A DNA stretch of 64,000 nucleotides, taken from positions 9,796,001-9,860,000 of the forward strand of contig NZ_JAUSQU010000001.1 in the NCBI RefSeq assembly GCF_030811455.1, read 5' to 3'. How positions within the stretch are numbered: position 1 is the first letter of the stretch; each line of letters begins with the position of its first letter. Below the pieces are notes generated by a model. The model did no database searches. It was not told the origin of the DNA and worked only from the letters and a program-made list of their open reading frames with translations. The position numbers and the translations under genes are program-made. The stretch comes from Streptosporangium lutulentum. GTDB lineage: Bacteria > Actinomycetota > Actinomycetes > Streptosporangiales > Streptosporangiaceae. Of this stretch, positions 1 through 8,049 are shown piece by piece.

Positions 1-2
1 TC

Positions 3-2168
3 CACCTGGTCAACCGCTACCAGCAGGGAGAGCGGCGCTACCGTCTTCTGCCCACTCAGGCAGATCGTCAGGCATTCACGGCGTGTGTTGACGGAGCCAA
101 CGACGAACGGGTCAGCGGGCGCGTCGGTACGGCCTACCAATTCTTCCGCCAGAAACTGGTCGAGATCGACGACCCAGCGGACCTGCACGACATCCACCGA
201 GTCGAATTGGTGATACTCGACCAGCTCGACCTCGTCCAGATCGTGGTGGAGAAGGAGGACAACGTCTTCCGTATCTTCGAGTCGATCAACAACACGGGGA
301 TGAAACTCAGCCAGGTTGACCTCATTCGCAACTACGTCTTTATGTGTCTCCCCACCCGAGGCGCGGACGTCTACGAGCGGTACTGGCTTCCGACCCAGCA
401 ACTCCTGGACGCAAAGGGCCTCGACCAGCTCATGTATCTCGTCCTGGTTCTCGCTCGCGGAGACGAGGCCCAGTACAACGACGTCTACCGCGGGCATCAG
501 GAACTGCTGGGCGAGATGGGAGAAGACGAGGAGAAAATCGAGCAGTACGTTCGCGAGCTCGCCAGGCGGGCACGCCAACTCGATCAGATTCTCCGACCGG
601 ACGAGAAAACGGAGATCGGCGCCAGGATCGCATTCCTCAACGACTTCAAGGCGACGACGGCTTATCCGGTGATCATGCGGCTCCTGGAGCTGCGCGAGCA
701 GGGAGACGCGACCGACGAGGAGGTCGTGATGGCGCTGCAGCTGATCGAGAGCTTCGTCGTCCGGCGGCTCGTCGGACGGGTGACCAGCGCCAACCTGAAC
801 CGTATCTTCCAGCGGCTCACCGGGCAGCTGACGGCCGACCAGCCGGTGAACGAGACCGTCCAGGTCGAGCTGTCCCCTGCCCGGCTCTACTGGTCGTCGG
901 ACGAGGAATTCCGCCGGGACTTCGCGGAGAAGTCCTTCTACTGGCAAGGAGCCCGGTCGCAGCAAAAACTTGTACTGCGTCGACTGGAGGAGAGCTATCC
1001 GGCCAAGGAACGGGCCGACCTCTCCGGCAAGCAGATCACCATTGAGCACGTGCTGCCGCAGAGCCCGACGGACGCGTGGCTGCGCGAGCTGGCCGTAGAG
1101 AGCAGTAATCCCAAGCTCCTGCACAGCGAGTTGGTCCACACCCTGGGCAACCTCACCCTGAGCGGCTACAACTCCGAGCTCGGGAACATCCCCTTCGAGC
1201 AGAAAAAAGAGTTCTTCCTGCGCAGTGGGATCGAGATGAACCAACAGATCGCCACGGAGACCAGATGGGGGAAGGCGGAGATTCTCGCCAGGGCGGGAGA
1301 GCTCGCCGACCGGGCGATCGAGATCTGGCCCGGCCCGCTCACCGCGGATCGGGGTGGGGCGCCCTCGCGTGACTGGACCCTGCTCACCCAGGCGCTCGCC
1401 GCGCTCCCGCCGGCGACCTGGACCTCCTACAGCGACCTCGCAGAGCTGATCGGCTCACACGCCCTTCCGGTGCGTGTGTACCTCGACAGGGAGAGCGTGC
1501 TCAACGGCCACCGGGTGCTGACGTCGGACGGAGAGCCGCCTACGGAGGGGCGCTCGGTGAGCCGGGTTGAGCTGCGTCAGGCGATGGGCGCGCTGCAGGC
1601 GGAGGGCATCGAGCTCGACGAGCTGGGCCGGGCGCAGGCGGCGCAACGGATCACGGCCCGGGAACTGGCCACTCTGCTGGGCCTGCCGAGTGCCGAGAGC
1701 CTGCGCGAGTTAGAGCTGGCGCCGGGCGAGCACCAGCACATCGCGGATCCGCAGCGGCGTTTCCTGGAGCAGCTCGGCGAGGCGAACGGGCCACAGGCGG
1801 CAGGAGCGGTCCAGCGGCTGCTGGAGCACTGGAAATCAGGAGGAGGCGAGATCCAGTACGGCTCGGGGGGTGCCTCCTGCGCCCCCGTCGTCAAGCGCGG
1901 CAATGAGGTGCTGGCAGCGATCCGGATTTACCCGAAGAAGGTGGAGATCCCCTTCGGGACCCTCGCGAAAAGGCATCCGTTTGACGATGTCACCGTCCGG
2001 GAGGAGCTGAGGGAACGGCTCAACGCCGCCCCTGAGGTGGATATCCCGCTGGCGAAACTGGATCTCTACCCGTCGTTCAGGGTGACCTCGCTCGCCACCG
2101 AGAGCGTCTGGGACGTGGTGGTCGGCTGCCTGGACTGGTTCCGGGACATCGTGACCCGAGAGGCCTGA
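3..2168 (+). CDS. GmrSD/BrxU-like DUF262-DUF1524 protein with MGMT-like domain (5' end outside window)
   Basis: The reading frame is open from the left edge, so the N-terminus (including the DUF262 NTP-binding motifs) is missing; 721 residues are visible. Visible residues about 86-115 (FRIFESINNTG, QVDLIRNYVF) match the end of a DUF262 (ParB-like, GmrS) domain. IEHVLPQ (His at about 349) and GNLTLSGYN (about 382) are the His-Me finger signature of DUF1524 (GmrD). Residues about 465-515 look like the winged-helix part of O6-alkylguanine methyltransferases, with NGHRV where the active-site PCHRV would lie, so no acceptor cysteine. The last about 140 residues form a separate domain found again in the gene at 45846. 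GmrSD-type enzymes are type IV restriction systems that cut modified phage DNA; BrxU is one that sits in BREX loci, and pglW follows 58 bp downstream. The role is therefore inferred as modification-dependent restriction partnering BREX. Confidence 0.82.
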   Translation, partial: HLVNRYQQGERRYRLLPTQADRQAFTACVDGANDERVSGRVGTAYQFFRQKLVEIDDPADLHDIHRVELVILDQLDLVQIVVEKEDNVFRIFESINNTGMKLSQVDLIRNYVFMCLPTRGADVYERYWLPTQQLLDAKGLDQLMYLVLVLARGDEAQYNDVYRGHQELLGEMGEDEEKIEQYVRELARRARQLDQILRPDEKTEIGARIAFLNDFKATTAYPVIMRLLELREQGDATDEEVVMALQLIESFVVRRLVGRVTSANLNRIFQRLTGQLTADQPVNETVQVELSPARLYWSSDEEFRRDFAEKSFYWQGARSQQKLVLRRLEESYPAKERADLSGKQITIEHVLPQSPTDAWLRELAVESSNPKLLHSELVHTLGNLTLSGYNSELGNIPFEQKKEFFLRSGIEMNQQIATETRWGKAEILARAGELADRAIEIWPGPLTADRGGAPSRDWTLLTQALAALPPATWTSYSDLAELIGSHALPVRVYLDRESVLNGHRVLTSDGEPPTEGRSVSRVELRQAMGALQAEGIELDELGRAQAAQRITARELATLLGLPSAESLRELELAPGEHQHIADPQRRFLEQLGEANGPQAAGAVQRLLEHWKSGGGEIQYGSGGASCAPVVKRGNEVLAAIRIYPKKVEIPFGTLAKRHPFDDVTVREELRERLNAAPEVDIPLAKLDLYPSFRVTSLATESVWDVVVGCLDWFRDIVTREA

Positions 2169-2187
2169 CCATAGGAAAGGAGGTCAG

Positions 2188-2213
2188 CCTCGGCACTAGA
2201 CTCTGCGCCGAGG
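2188..2213 (+). other. Inverted repeat before pglW
   Basis: CCTCGGC (2188-2194) and GCCGAGG (2207-2213) form a perfect 7-bp stem with a 12-nt loop, 19 bp after the DUF262 gene stop and 13 bp before the pglW start. It has no T-tract, so it is as likely an operator or mRNA element as a terminator. Confidence 0.35.
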
Positions 2214-2226
2214 AACGGAGGAGCAC

Positions 2227-5200
2227 GTGGAGTCCGGAAGCAGGCGTTGGGTGGAGGTCACGCCCTCCGAGCACACCCATGAGCGGGGCGGTCTCGCCGC
2301 GATCAAGGCGAAACTGGATGATGACGATCCCTACCGGGCGTGGAGCAACTTCACCTTCACCACCCGCAGCGGTCGTCAGTACGAGGTCGACCTCCTCGTC
2401 ATCGGCAAGGGCGGCATCTACCTGCTGGAGCTCAAGCACTGGTCCGGCCGGATCATCGGCGATCACCAGACCTGGCTCCATAACGACAGGGCCGAGGACA
2501 ACCCCCGCATCCTCGCCGACACCAAGGCCAAGCACTTCAAGCAGCTCCTCATCGACGCAGGCGGGCGCGACCTGCCGTTCGTGCACGCGGGCGTGGTCCT
2601 TCACCAGCCGTCCACCGAGGTCAAGCTCACGGACCGAGGCAGGTACGGCGTCTACCGGATCGACGGCCAGGGCCCCGAGGGGCTGGACGAGCTCATCAAG
2701 GACGAGCTGGCCGTCATACCGGGAAATCCCCGCAACGCCGTCGACCGTAAACGCTCGGTGGAGCTGGCCAGACTGATCAACAAGGCGGGTGTGCGTCCCA
2801 GCGTCCGGCATCGCAGGGTCGGCAACCTCGAGTTGGCAGACACTCCCCTGGCCGAGGGCCCCGGCTGGCAGGACTACCTGGCCCGTCACCCCATGCTGGA
2901 CAGCGTCCGGCGGGTCCGCTTCTACCTGGTCGACCGGAGCGTCTCCGACGAGGAGCGCGCGGCGACCCTCCGGGCCGCCAAGCGGGAGTTCGTCACCCTG
3001 GAGAACGTCAATCATCCGGGCATCGCCCGCGCGATCGAGTTCTACGAGCACGACCGTGGTCTCGCCGTCGTGTTCGACCACGACGCGAGCGAGGTGCGCC
3101 TGGACCACTTTCTCCGGCAGAAGGCGGGAGGGCTCTCCGTCGACAAACGGATCGAGCTGGTCCGCACGCTGGCCAACACCCTGCGTTACGCGCATTCGCG
3201 ACGGCTGGTGCACCGCAGGCTCAGTCCGCTGTCCATCTTCGTCCGCACCCTCGCGCACGACCGGTACGGCGTGCGGGTCCGTGACTGGCACACCGCCGGG
3301 CGCCTCGCGCCGGGCTCACCCGGCCACGGCAGCTACGCCGCGGGCACCCGCACCCTGGAGGCGTCGACCGACCGGGCCGCCCATGGGTACATCGCGCCCG
3401 AAACGCTCCACAACCTCGACGCCGATCCGATTCTGGCCGACGTCTTCGGTCTCGGATCCGTGTCGTTCCTGATCTTCACGGGTGACGCCCCGGCAGACAG
3501 CAGCGAGGAGCTCCAGCAACGGCTCACCAGGGAGCGGGGGCTCGACGTCGGCGTCGAGCTGGACGGTGCCTCACAGGCGATGATCGACCTGATCAGAAAC
3601 GCCACCGCGGGTGACATCGACCTGCGCACGGAGTCGGCGGAGAAATTCGCCCAGGAGCTCGAGAACCTGATCCGGGACTTCCTCCTGAAAGAGGAGGTCG
3701 CCCAGCAGGTCGACCCGCTGGACGCGACGCCCGGCTCGATGATCGGCGCCAGGGAGCAGCCAGGCCGATTCGAGGTCGTCCAACGGCTCGGCCAGGGCTC
3801 CACCGCCCTCGCCCTGCTCGTCAAGGATTCCCAGCACGGCCATGCCGTGCTGAAGGTGGCGCTGGACGAGGACGGCGCCCGCCGGAGGCTGCTGGACGAG
3901 GCCGAGGTGCTGCATCTGGCCCGCGAACCACGCATCGCCCGCAGCCTGGAAGGACCGCTGGTCGTCGGGGGCCGTACGGCGCTGCTCCTGGAGGACGCCG
4001 GTCGGGAGAGCCTGGCGGCCATGATCCGCAGGGAGGGGCGCCTCTCGCTCGACTTCCTCGGCCGCTGGGGCCGGGATCTGCTGGAGATCCTCGCCGCGCT
4101 CGACCTCGCCGGAGTCAACCACCGCGACATCAAACCCGACAACCTCGCCTTCCGTGAGCGGGGCAAGAACCACGAGGTGCACCTGTCGCTCTTCGACTTC
4201 TCCCTGTCGAGGGCGCCGCTGGAGCAGACCGGGGTCGGCACCCCGCCCTACCTCGACCCGTTCTTCGATCCGATCCACCGGCCCCGCTACGACGCGGCGG
4301 CCGAGCGTTACGCGGTGGCGGTCACCCTCTACGAGATGGCCACCGGCCGGACCCCCACCTACGGCACCGGCGGCAGCCACCCGGCGCTGATCGACAGTGA
4401 CGTCACCATCGATCCCGCCGATTTCGAGCCGGGGCCGGCTCGCGACGGGGTGATCGCCTTCTTCCGTGAGGCGCTCTCGCGCGACGTCAAGGCCCGTCAC
4501 GACTCGATCGAGACGATGCGGATCGCCTGGCAGTCGGCCTTCGAATCCGTCCCGCCCGCCGCGGCCACGCCGACCAGCGTCAACCCGATCACGGGAGAGG
4601 AGCTCGACCAGGCGGCGGCCAAGGCGGTTCTCGACACCGCCATCGCCTCGGCCGGTCTCACCCCCCGCGCGGTCGACGCGCTGCACCGCATCGACGTCAG
4701 GACCGTCCGCGACCTGCTGGCCCGCTCCCCGTTCGAGCTCTCACGGCTCTCCGGCGTGGCAGAACCCACCAAGCGGGAGATCAGGCGCAGGGCCAAGCAG
4801 TGGCGCGGCAGGCTCCAGCCGGTCACCTCCGCCCCGGAGGCGGAGGATCTCCAGGACGGCTCCGACAGAGGTATCGGCTCGGTGCTCGGCTCCCTCGTGC
4901 CGAAGAATCTTCACAAGGACTCCGCGGAGGCGCAGGTGCTGCGGCTCTACCTCGGGCTGGAGGACACCACCTCCGCCTCCGGCTGGCCGGGTAGTGTCGA
5001 GCTGGCGCAGGCGGCCGGGGTCACCAGGGGCAGGGTCAGCCAGATCATCCCCAAGGCCCGCAAGGGCTGGCGGTCGAGGAGAAGCCTCACCCAGGTCCGC
5101 GACGAGATCGTCGAGATCGTCGAGGACGCCGGGGGAGTGATCTCCGCGACCGGCATCGCCGAGGCACTGCTCGCCTCCCGGAGTCCCGGCGCGGTGGGGG

Positions 5201-6405
5201 AGCGATGGATGCGTGGCGCGCTGGGCCTGGTCCGCGCGGCCGTCGAGGTCGAGGCCGAGCGCGGTGGAGAGGCCAGGCTCCTGCAGCGGCACTCGCACAA
5301 CTCGGTGATCGTCGCGCTGGAGAAGCCCACCGATCCCGATGCCGTGCCGGGCACCGACCTGCTCGACTACGCCGTACGGCTCGGCAAGGCCGCCGACCAC
5401 CTCGCCGCCGAGAGCCCGCTTCCCACCACCGCGCACACCGAGGCCAGGTTGCGTTCCGTACGGCTGCCGCAGGGGTGCGCGGAGCTTCCCGCCGAACGGC
5501 TGGCGCTGCTGGCCGCCGCCGCCTCGCGTACGGCCGCCGCCAACGGCCGCGGGGAGATCTACCCCGACGGGCTGGACCCGCGCCGGGCCTTGGAGCAGAT
5601 GGCCTCCTCGCTCGGTGTGGTCCGCCGTGGCATGAACCCCGAGCAGCTCAAGGTGCGGGTGCGCGCCCGATACCCGAAGGTCGGAGCTTTCCCGGAGGAC
5701 CCCCCGGAGCAGGAGCCGCGCAAGCTCAACACGCTTCTCAAGAAGGCCGGTGTCCCGCTGGTCTTCGAGAGGGGCACCTACGAGCCGCGCAAGGTGCAGG
5801 GCACCATCCTCCCGTCCGCCCGGAGCCGGGGACTGACGAGCCTCGGCGGAGGCTTGAGTGACAAGGAGTTCGCCGCCTTCGAGCGCCGCATGGCGCTGTC
5901 GTCAAGCGAGCGGGGATTCATCACGCTCAGCGTGGACTACCGCTTCTACACCGACGCCATCGCCGCGCTGAGCGCCCGTTTCGGCGCCGAGGTGGTCGAC
6001 GTCACCGCCGAGTTGCTCACCGCGATGCGGGCGGTCGCCGACGCCCATCGTGTGGACTGGTCGTTGGCACTCCGCTCCGACCGCCCGGACGCGGCCCCGC
6101 AGGACGCCGCGAACCTGCGCAGGCTCGTCGCGCTCGCGGCGGCAGGGCTGGAGGAACGGCTGGTCACGGATCCGGAGCCGCTGTTGATCGTCGAGGCGGC
6201 GCCTCTGGCACGCTACGACCGGCTGGGCGTGCTGGAGCGCCTGGCGGACAAGGCGACCGCCAGGCCCGCGGCCCGTTGGCTGCTGCTGCCCGTCGAGCAG
6301 GGCGGCGCGCCCTACATCGACGACCGGCCTGCCCCCGGCACCCTCGGCGCGCTGAAGGTCTCCACGAACTGGGTCGACGCACACCGCCACCTCGCGGCCT
6401 CATAG
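2227..6405 (+). CDS. pglW: PglW: NERD domain, pseudokinase and Ser/Thr kinase protein of type 2 BREX
   Basis: This is a 1392-residue protein with a GTG start preceded by a good AGGAG site. Residues about 15-130 are a NERD (nuclease-related) domain (EVDLLVIGKGGIYLLELKHW). Residues about 220-470 resemble a kinase fold with HRRLSPLS (His 329) in place of HRDLKP and DWH in place of DFG, so probably a pseudokinase. Residues about 515-760 are a second kinase with GQGSTA glycine loop, HRDIKPDN (Asp 634) and DFS instead of DFG. Then come a helix-hairpin-like segment and an HTH (GRVSQII, about 935). Length and order fit PglW of the phage growth limitation system. In that system PglW is the kinase component; its exact substrates are not settled. 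Downstream genes converge (antitoxin at 6764-6432), so pglW is cut off from pglX by 6.7 kb. Confidence 0.9.
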   Translation: MESGSRRWVEVTPSEHTHERGGLAAIKAKLDDDDPYRAWSNFTFTTRSGRQYEVDLLVIGKGGIYLLELKHWSGRIIGDHQTWLHNDRAEDNPRILADTKAKHFKQLLIDAGGRDLPFVHAGVVLHQPSTEVKLTDRGRYGVYRIDGQGPEGLDELIKDELAVIPGNPRNAVDRKRSVELARLINKAGVRPSVRHRRVGNLELADTPLAEGPGWQDYLARHPMLDSVRRVRFYLVDRSVSDEERAATLRAAKREFVTLENVNHPGIARAIEFYEHDRGLAVVFDHDASEVRLDHFLRQKAGGLSVDKRIELVRTLANTLRYAHSRRLVHRRLSPLSIFVRTLAHDRYGVRVRDWHTAGRLAPGSPGHGSYAAGTRTLEASTDRAAHGYIAPETLHNLDADPILADVFGLGSVSFLIFTGDAPADSSEELQQRLTRERGLDVGVELDGASQAMIDLIRNATAGDIDLRTESAEKFAQELENLIRDFLLKEEVAQQVDPLDATPGSMIGAREQPGRFEVVQRLGQGSTALALLVKDSQHGHAVLKVALDEDGARRRLLDEAEVLHLAREPRIARSLEGPLVVGGRTALLLEDAGRESLAAMIRREGRLSLDFLGRWGRDLLEILAALDLAGVNHRDIKPDNLAFRERGKNHEVHLSLFDFSLSRAPLEQTGVGTPPYLDPFFDPIHRPRYDAAAERYAVAVTLYEMATGRTPTYGTGGSHPALIDSDVTIDPADFEPGPARDGVIAFFREALSRDVKARHDSIETMRIAWQSAFESVPPAAATPTSVNPITGEELDQAAAKAVLDTAIASAGLTPRAVDALHRIDVRTVRDLLARSPFELSRLSGVAEPTKREIRRRAKQWRGRLQPVTSAPEAEDLQDGSDRGIGSVLGSLVPKNLHKDSAEAQVLRLYLGLEDTTSASGWPGSVELAQAAGVTRGRVSQIIPKARKGWRSRRSLTQVRDEIVEIVEDAGGVISATGIAEALLASRSPGAVGERWMRGALGLVRAAVEVEAERGGEARLLQRHSHNSVIVALEKPTDPDAVPGTDLLDYAVRLGKAADHLAAESPLPTTAHTEARLRSVRLPQGCAELPAERLALLAAAASRTAAANGRGEIYPDGLDPRRALEQMASSLGVVRRGMNPEQLKVRVRARYPKVGAFPEDPPEQEPRKLNTLLKKAGVPLVFERGTYEPRKVQGTILPSARSRGLTSLGGGLSDKEFAAFERRMALSSSERGFITLSVDYRFYTDAIAALSARFGAEVVDVTAELLTAMRAVADAHRVDWSLALRSDRPDAAPQDAANLRRLVALAAAGLEERLVTDPEPLLIVEAAPLARYDRLGVLERLADKATARPAARWLLLPVEQGGAPYIDDRPAPGTLGALKVSTNWVDAHRHLAAS

Positions 6406-6431
6406 CTCCCGTCGGAGGCTATTCGAGTAGG

Positions 6432-6764
6432 TCAACTCGCCTTGAGCTGTTCCGCACCGCCCACCTTGTAGGTGTGGTCCCCGAAGTCGGCGACCAGATC
6501 AAGCCGCCCTCCGAGAGCCATGACGTAGCGGGCGATGGCATCGACTGTAAAAACCTTGCCCTGCTCGATCTGAGAGACACGCCCCTTGGTCACTCCCATA
6601 CGCTCGGCGAGTTCGGCCTGAGTGAGACCGACCTGCTTACGGATCTCCGCGAGCTGGTAGGCGTCGACACGGGCGATGACGGCACGATGCCTGCGCTCAG
6701 CTTCCTCGATGCCCCCGACACGCTCGACGTAGGCGTCGCGATCCCACTTGCTGTAGCCGCTCAC
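6432..6764 (-). CDS. XRE-family antitoxin (HigA-like)
   Basis: A 110-residue protein with a Cro/C1 helix-turn-helix at about residues 57-100 (QVGLTQAELAERMGV, KGRVSQIEQG). It starts with GTG overlapping the stop of the toxin gene by 4 bp (GTGA), so translation is coupled. In HigBA systems the toxin gene comes first and the antitoxin binds the shared promoter; that order is seen here. It ends 27 bp from the pglW stop in convergent orientation. The family assignment rests on the HTH and its partner; it could serve purely as a regulator. Confidence 0.85.
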   Translation of the reverse strand: MSGYSKWDRDAYVERVGGIEEAERRHRAVIARVDAYQLAEIRKQVGLTQAELAERMGVTKGRVSQIEQGKVFTVDAIARYVMALGGRLDLVADFGDHTYKVGGAEQLKAS

Positions 6765-7141
6765 AGCTCATCCTCCTCCGCGCGTTCCTTCAGATAAGTC
6801 TCGTAACGATCCTCAGCCAGCGGGATCGCCGTGCGATACCACCCTCGCCAGTTTCCAGCCTTATCACCCGCCACGAGCAAAATGGCTGATCGCCAAGGGT
6901 CGAAAACGAAGAGGATCCGGACCTCGCTACGTCCCGAGGAGCCGGGGCGCAGCTCTTTCATGTTAGATACCCGCGAGGATTCGATCTTACCGACCAACGG
7001 TCGCTTGAGCTCTGGACCCGTACGGCTCAGCGCATAAATCGCGTCGTCGATGAGATCGAAGGTCTCCGGATCCGTCACGCGTAGGTCGTCGATCCATTCC
7101 CGGACCTCGTTGACGTGGTAGATCTCCCAATGGTCATCCAC
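6761..7141 (-). CDS. HigB/Gp49-like toxin of the RelE superfamily
   Basis: A 126-residue protein starting with GTG. The segment ELRPGSSGRSEVRILFVF followed by GNWRGWYRTAIPLAEDRY matches the phage-derived Gp49-like/HigB family, ribosome-dependent mRNA interferases that are neutralised by the adjacent HTH antitoxin. It is the first gene of the pair and lies 6 bp downstream of a small palindrome. The pair sits directly behind pglW, so it could act as an addiction or guard module for the BREX island; that is inference. Confidence 0.83.
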   Translation of the reverse strand: MDDHWEIYHVNEVREWIDDLRVTDPETFDLIDDAIYALSRTGPELKRPLVGKIESSRVSNMKELRPGSSGRSEVRILFVFDPWRSAILLVAGDKAGNWRGWYRTAIPLAEDRYETYLKERAEEDEL

Positions 7142-7147
7142 GCCAAG

Positions 7148-7162
7148 AGGATAGCAAATCCT
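7148..7162 (-). promoter_or_regulatory. Palindrome and likely promoter of the toxin-antitoxin pair
   Basis: AGGAT-AGCAA-ATCCT is a perfect 5-bp inverted repeat ending 7 bp before the toxin GTG. On the minus strand a TATAGGAT box overlaps it, as expected for an autoregulated HigBA operator; the leader would be very short. Confidence 0.45.
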
Positions 7163-7358
7163 ATACTTCCAGGGTGGAGCATCGGACTCGATTCGTCAGG
7201 GGTGGCCGGGGTCGACTTGCCATGATCAATTGACCGTTTTGTCCCTTGGGCGAGGGTGACGGGCCTTCGCGTGTCGCTGCGGCTGCGGCTGCGGCTGCGC
7301 CAGGCTTCCACAGTTCCGGGAGGGGGTCTTTCGTCTCGTCGGGGCGGGGGATCTGTGG

Positions 7359-7548
7359 TCAGGTCGGCGCGGGGAGCACGGTCAGGCGCTGCCAGCAGGT
7401 GAGGAAGGCCTCTCGCCAGGGCCAGTTGGGGCGGATCTTCAGGATGCGGTGGCGGGCGTGGCGCACCAGCTTGGCGGGCAGGTGCCACAGCCGGTAGCGC
7501 AGGGTGTCGGGCTCGGCATCGGCGGCGTAGGCGGCGCAGCCTCGGGTT
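7359..7548 (-). pseudogene. C-terminal scar of an IS1380-family transposase
   Basis: The minus strand encodes a stretch ending in RYRLWHLPAKLVRHAR, RILKIRPNWPWR and CWQRLTVLP before a stop. This pattern (hydrophobic LFHLPARL-type helix, WPW, ALxRLxALP) is the usual C-terminus of IS1380-type DDE transposases. Only about 60 residues remain; upstream the frame runs into the terminator hairpin. No inverted repeats could be assigned. It marks an old insertion between pglW and pglX. Confidence 0.6.
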
Positions 7549-7555
7549 GGGGGGG

Positions 7556-7590
7556 AAGAAAAGAGGGCGCGGTCCGGAGACCGCGCCCTC
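7556..7590 (-). terminator. Strong intrinsic terminator, minus strand
   Basis: A perfect 12-bp GC-rich stem (7563-7574 with 7579-7590) closes a CGGA tetraloop. Read on the minus strand it is followed by TTTTCTT, the classical rho-independent layout. The gene it once served is no longer recognisable to its right. Confidence 0.75.
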
Positions 7591-8049
7591 GGGGGCATGA
7601 AGCCCCGGTTAAGCCTGTGCTCGCTTTCGCGACTCCTTGAAAATACCCGACCCCATGACGATCGACCGCGATTTTCGCAAAGCCTTGGCGCTGCCTGGCT
7701 TCTCGCAGCATGGGACCGGTGGAGACTCGGATCTCAGAGAGGCGACGTGCGAGTGGTTGCGGTCCACGATGGGGGGAGCAACTCGAGCCTCGCCCCATGA
7801 CCGGAGAGATCACGCTCGGTGAGCCGATGAGCTGTCCTCGGGTTCCCAACCTCGCTGTTCACCGCAAGGGCGACTACCTGATCCGCGTCCACTACGCCTG
7901 ATTTCCGTGTCAGGTTCTGGATAGGGCTGGTCCACCTCGTTAGTTGAACAGAATTGTCCGTTTGTGTCGGGCAAGTTATTATCATTCGCTGTTTAATGTC
8001 CCTGTTCTGCGTTTATGGTGGAATTATCGGGAATGCGATCAGGGAGATC
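7591..8049. other. Gene-poor stretch with decayed coding traces
   Basis: No convincing gene. On the plus strand a frame ending near 7901 with GDYLIRVHYA looks like the tail of a lost gene. An AT-rich block around 7970-8030 (TTATTATC, TTTAATG) is the probable promoter for the gene starting at 8050. Confidence 0.4.
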
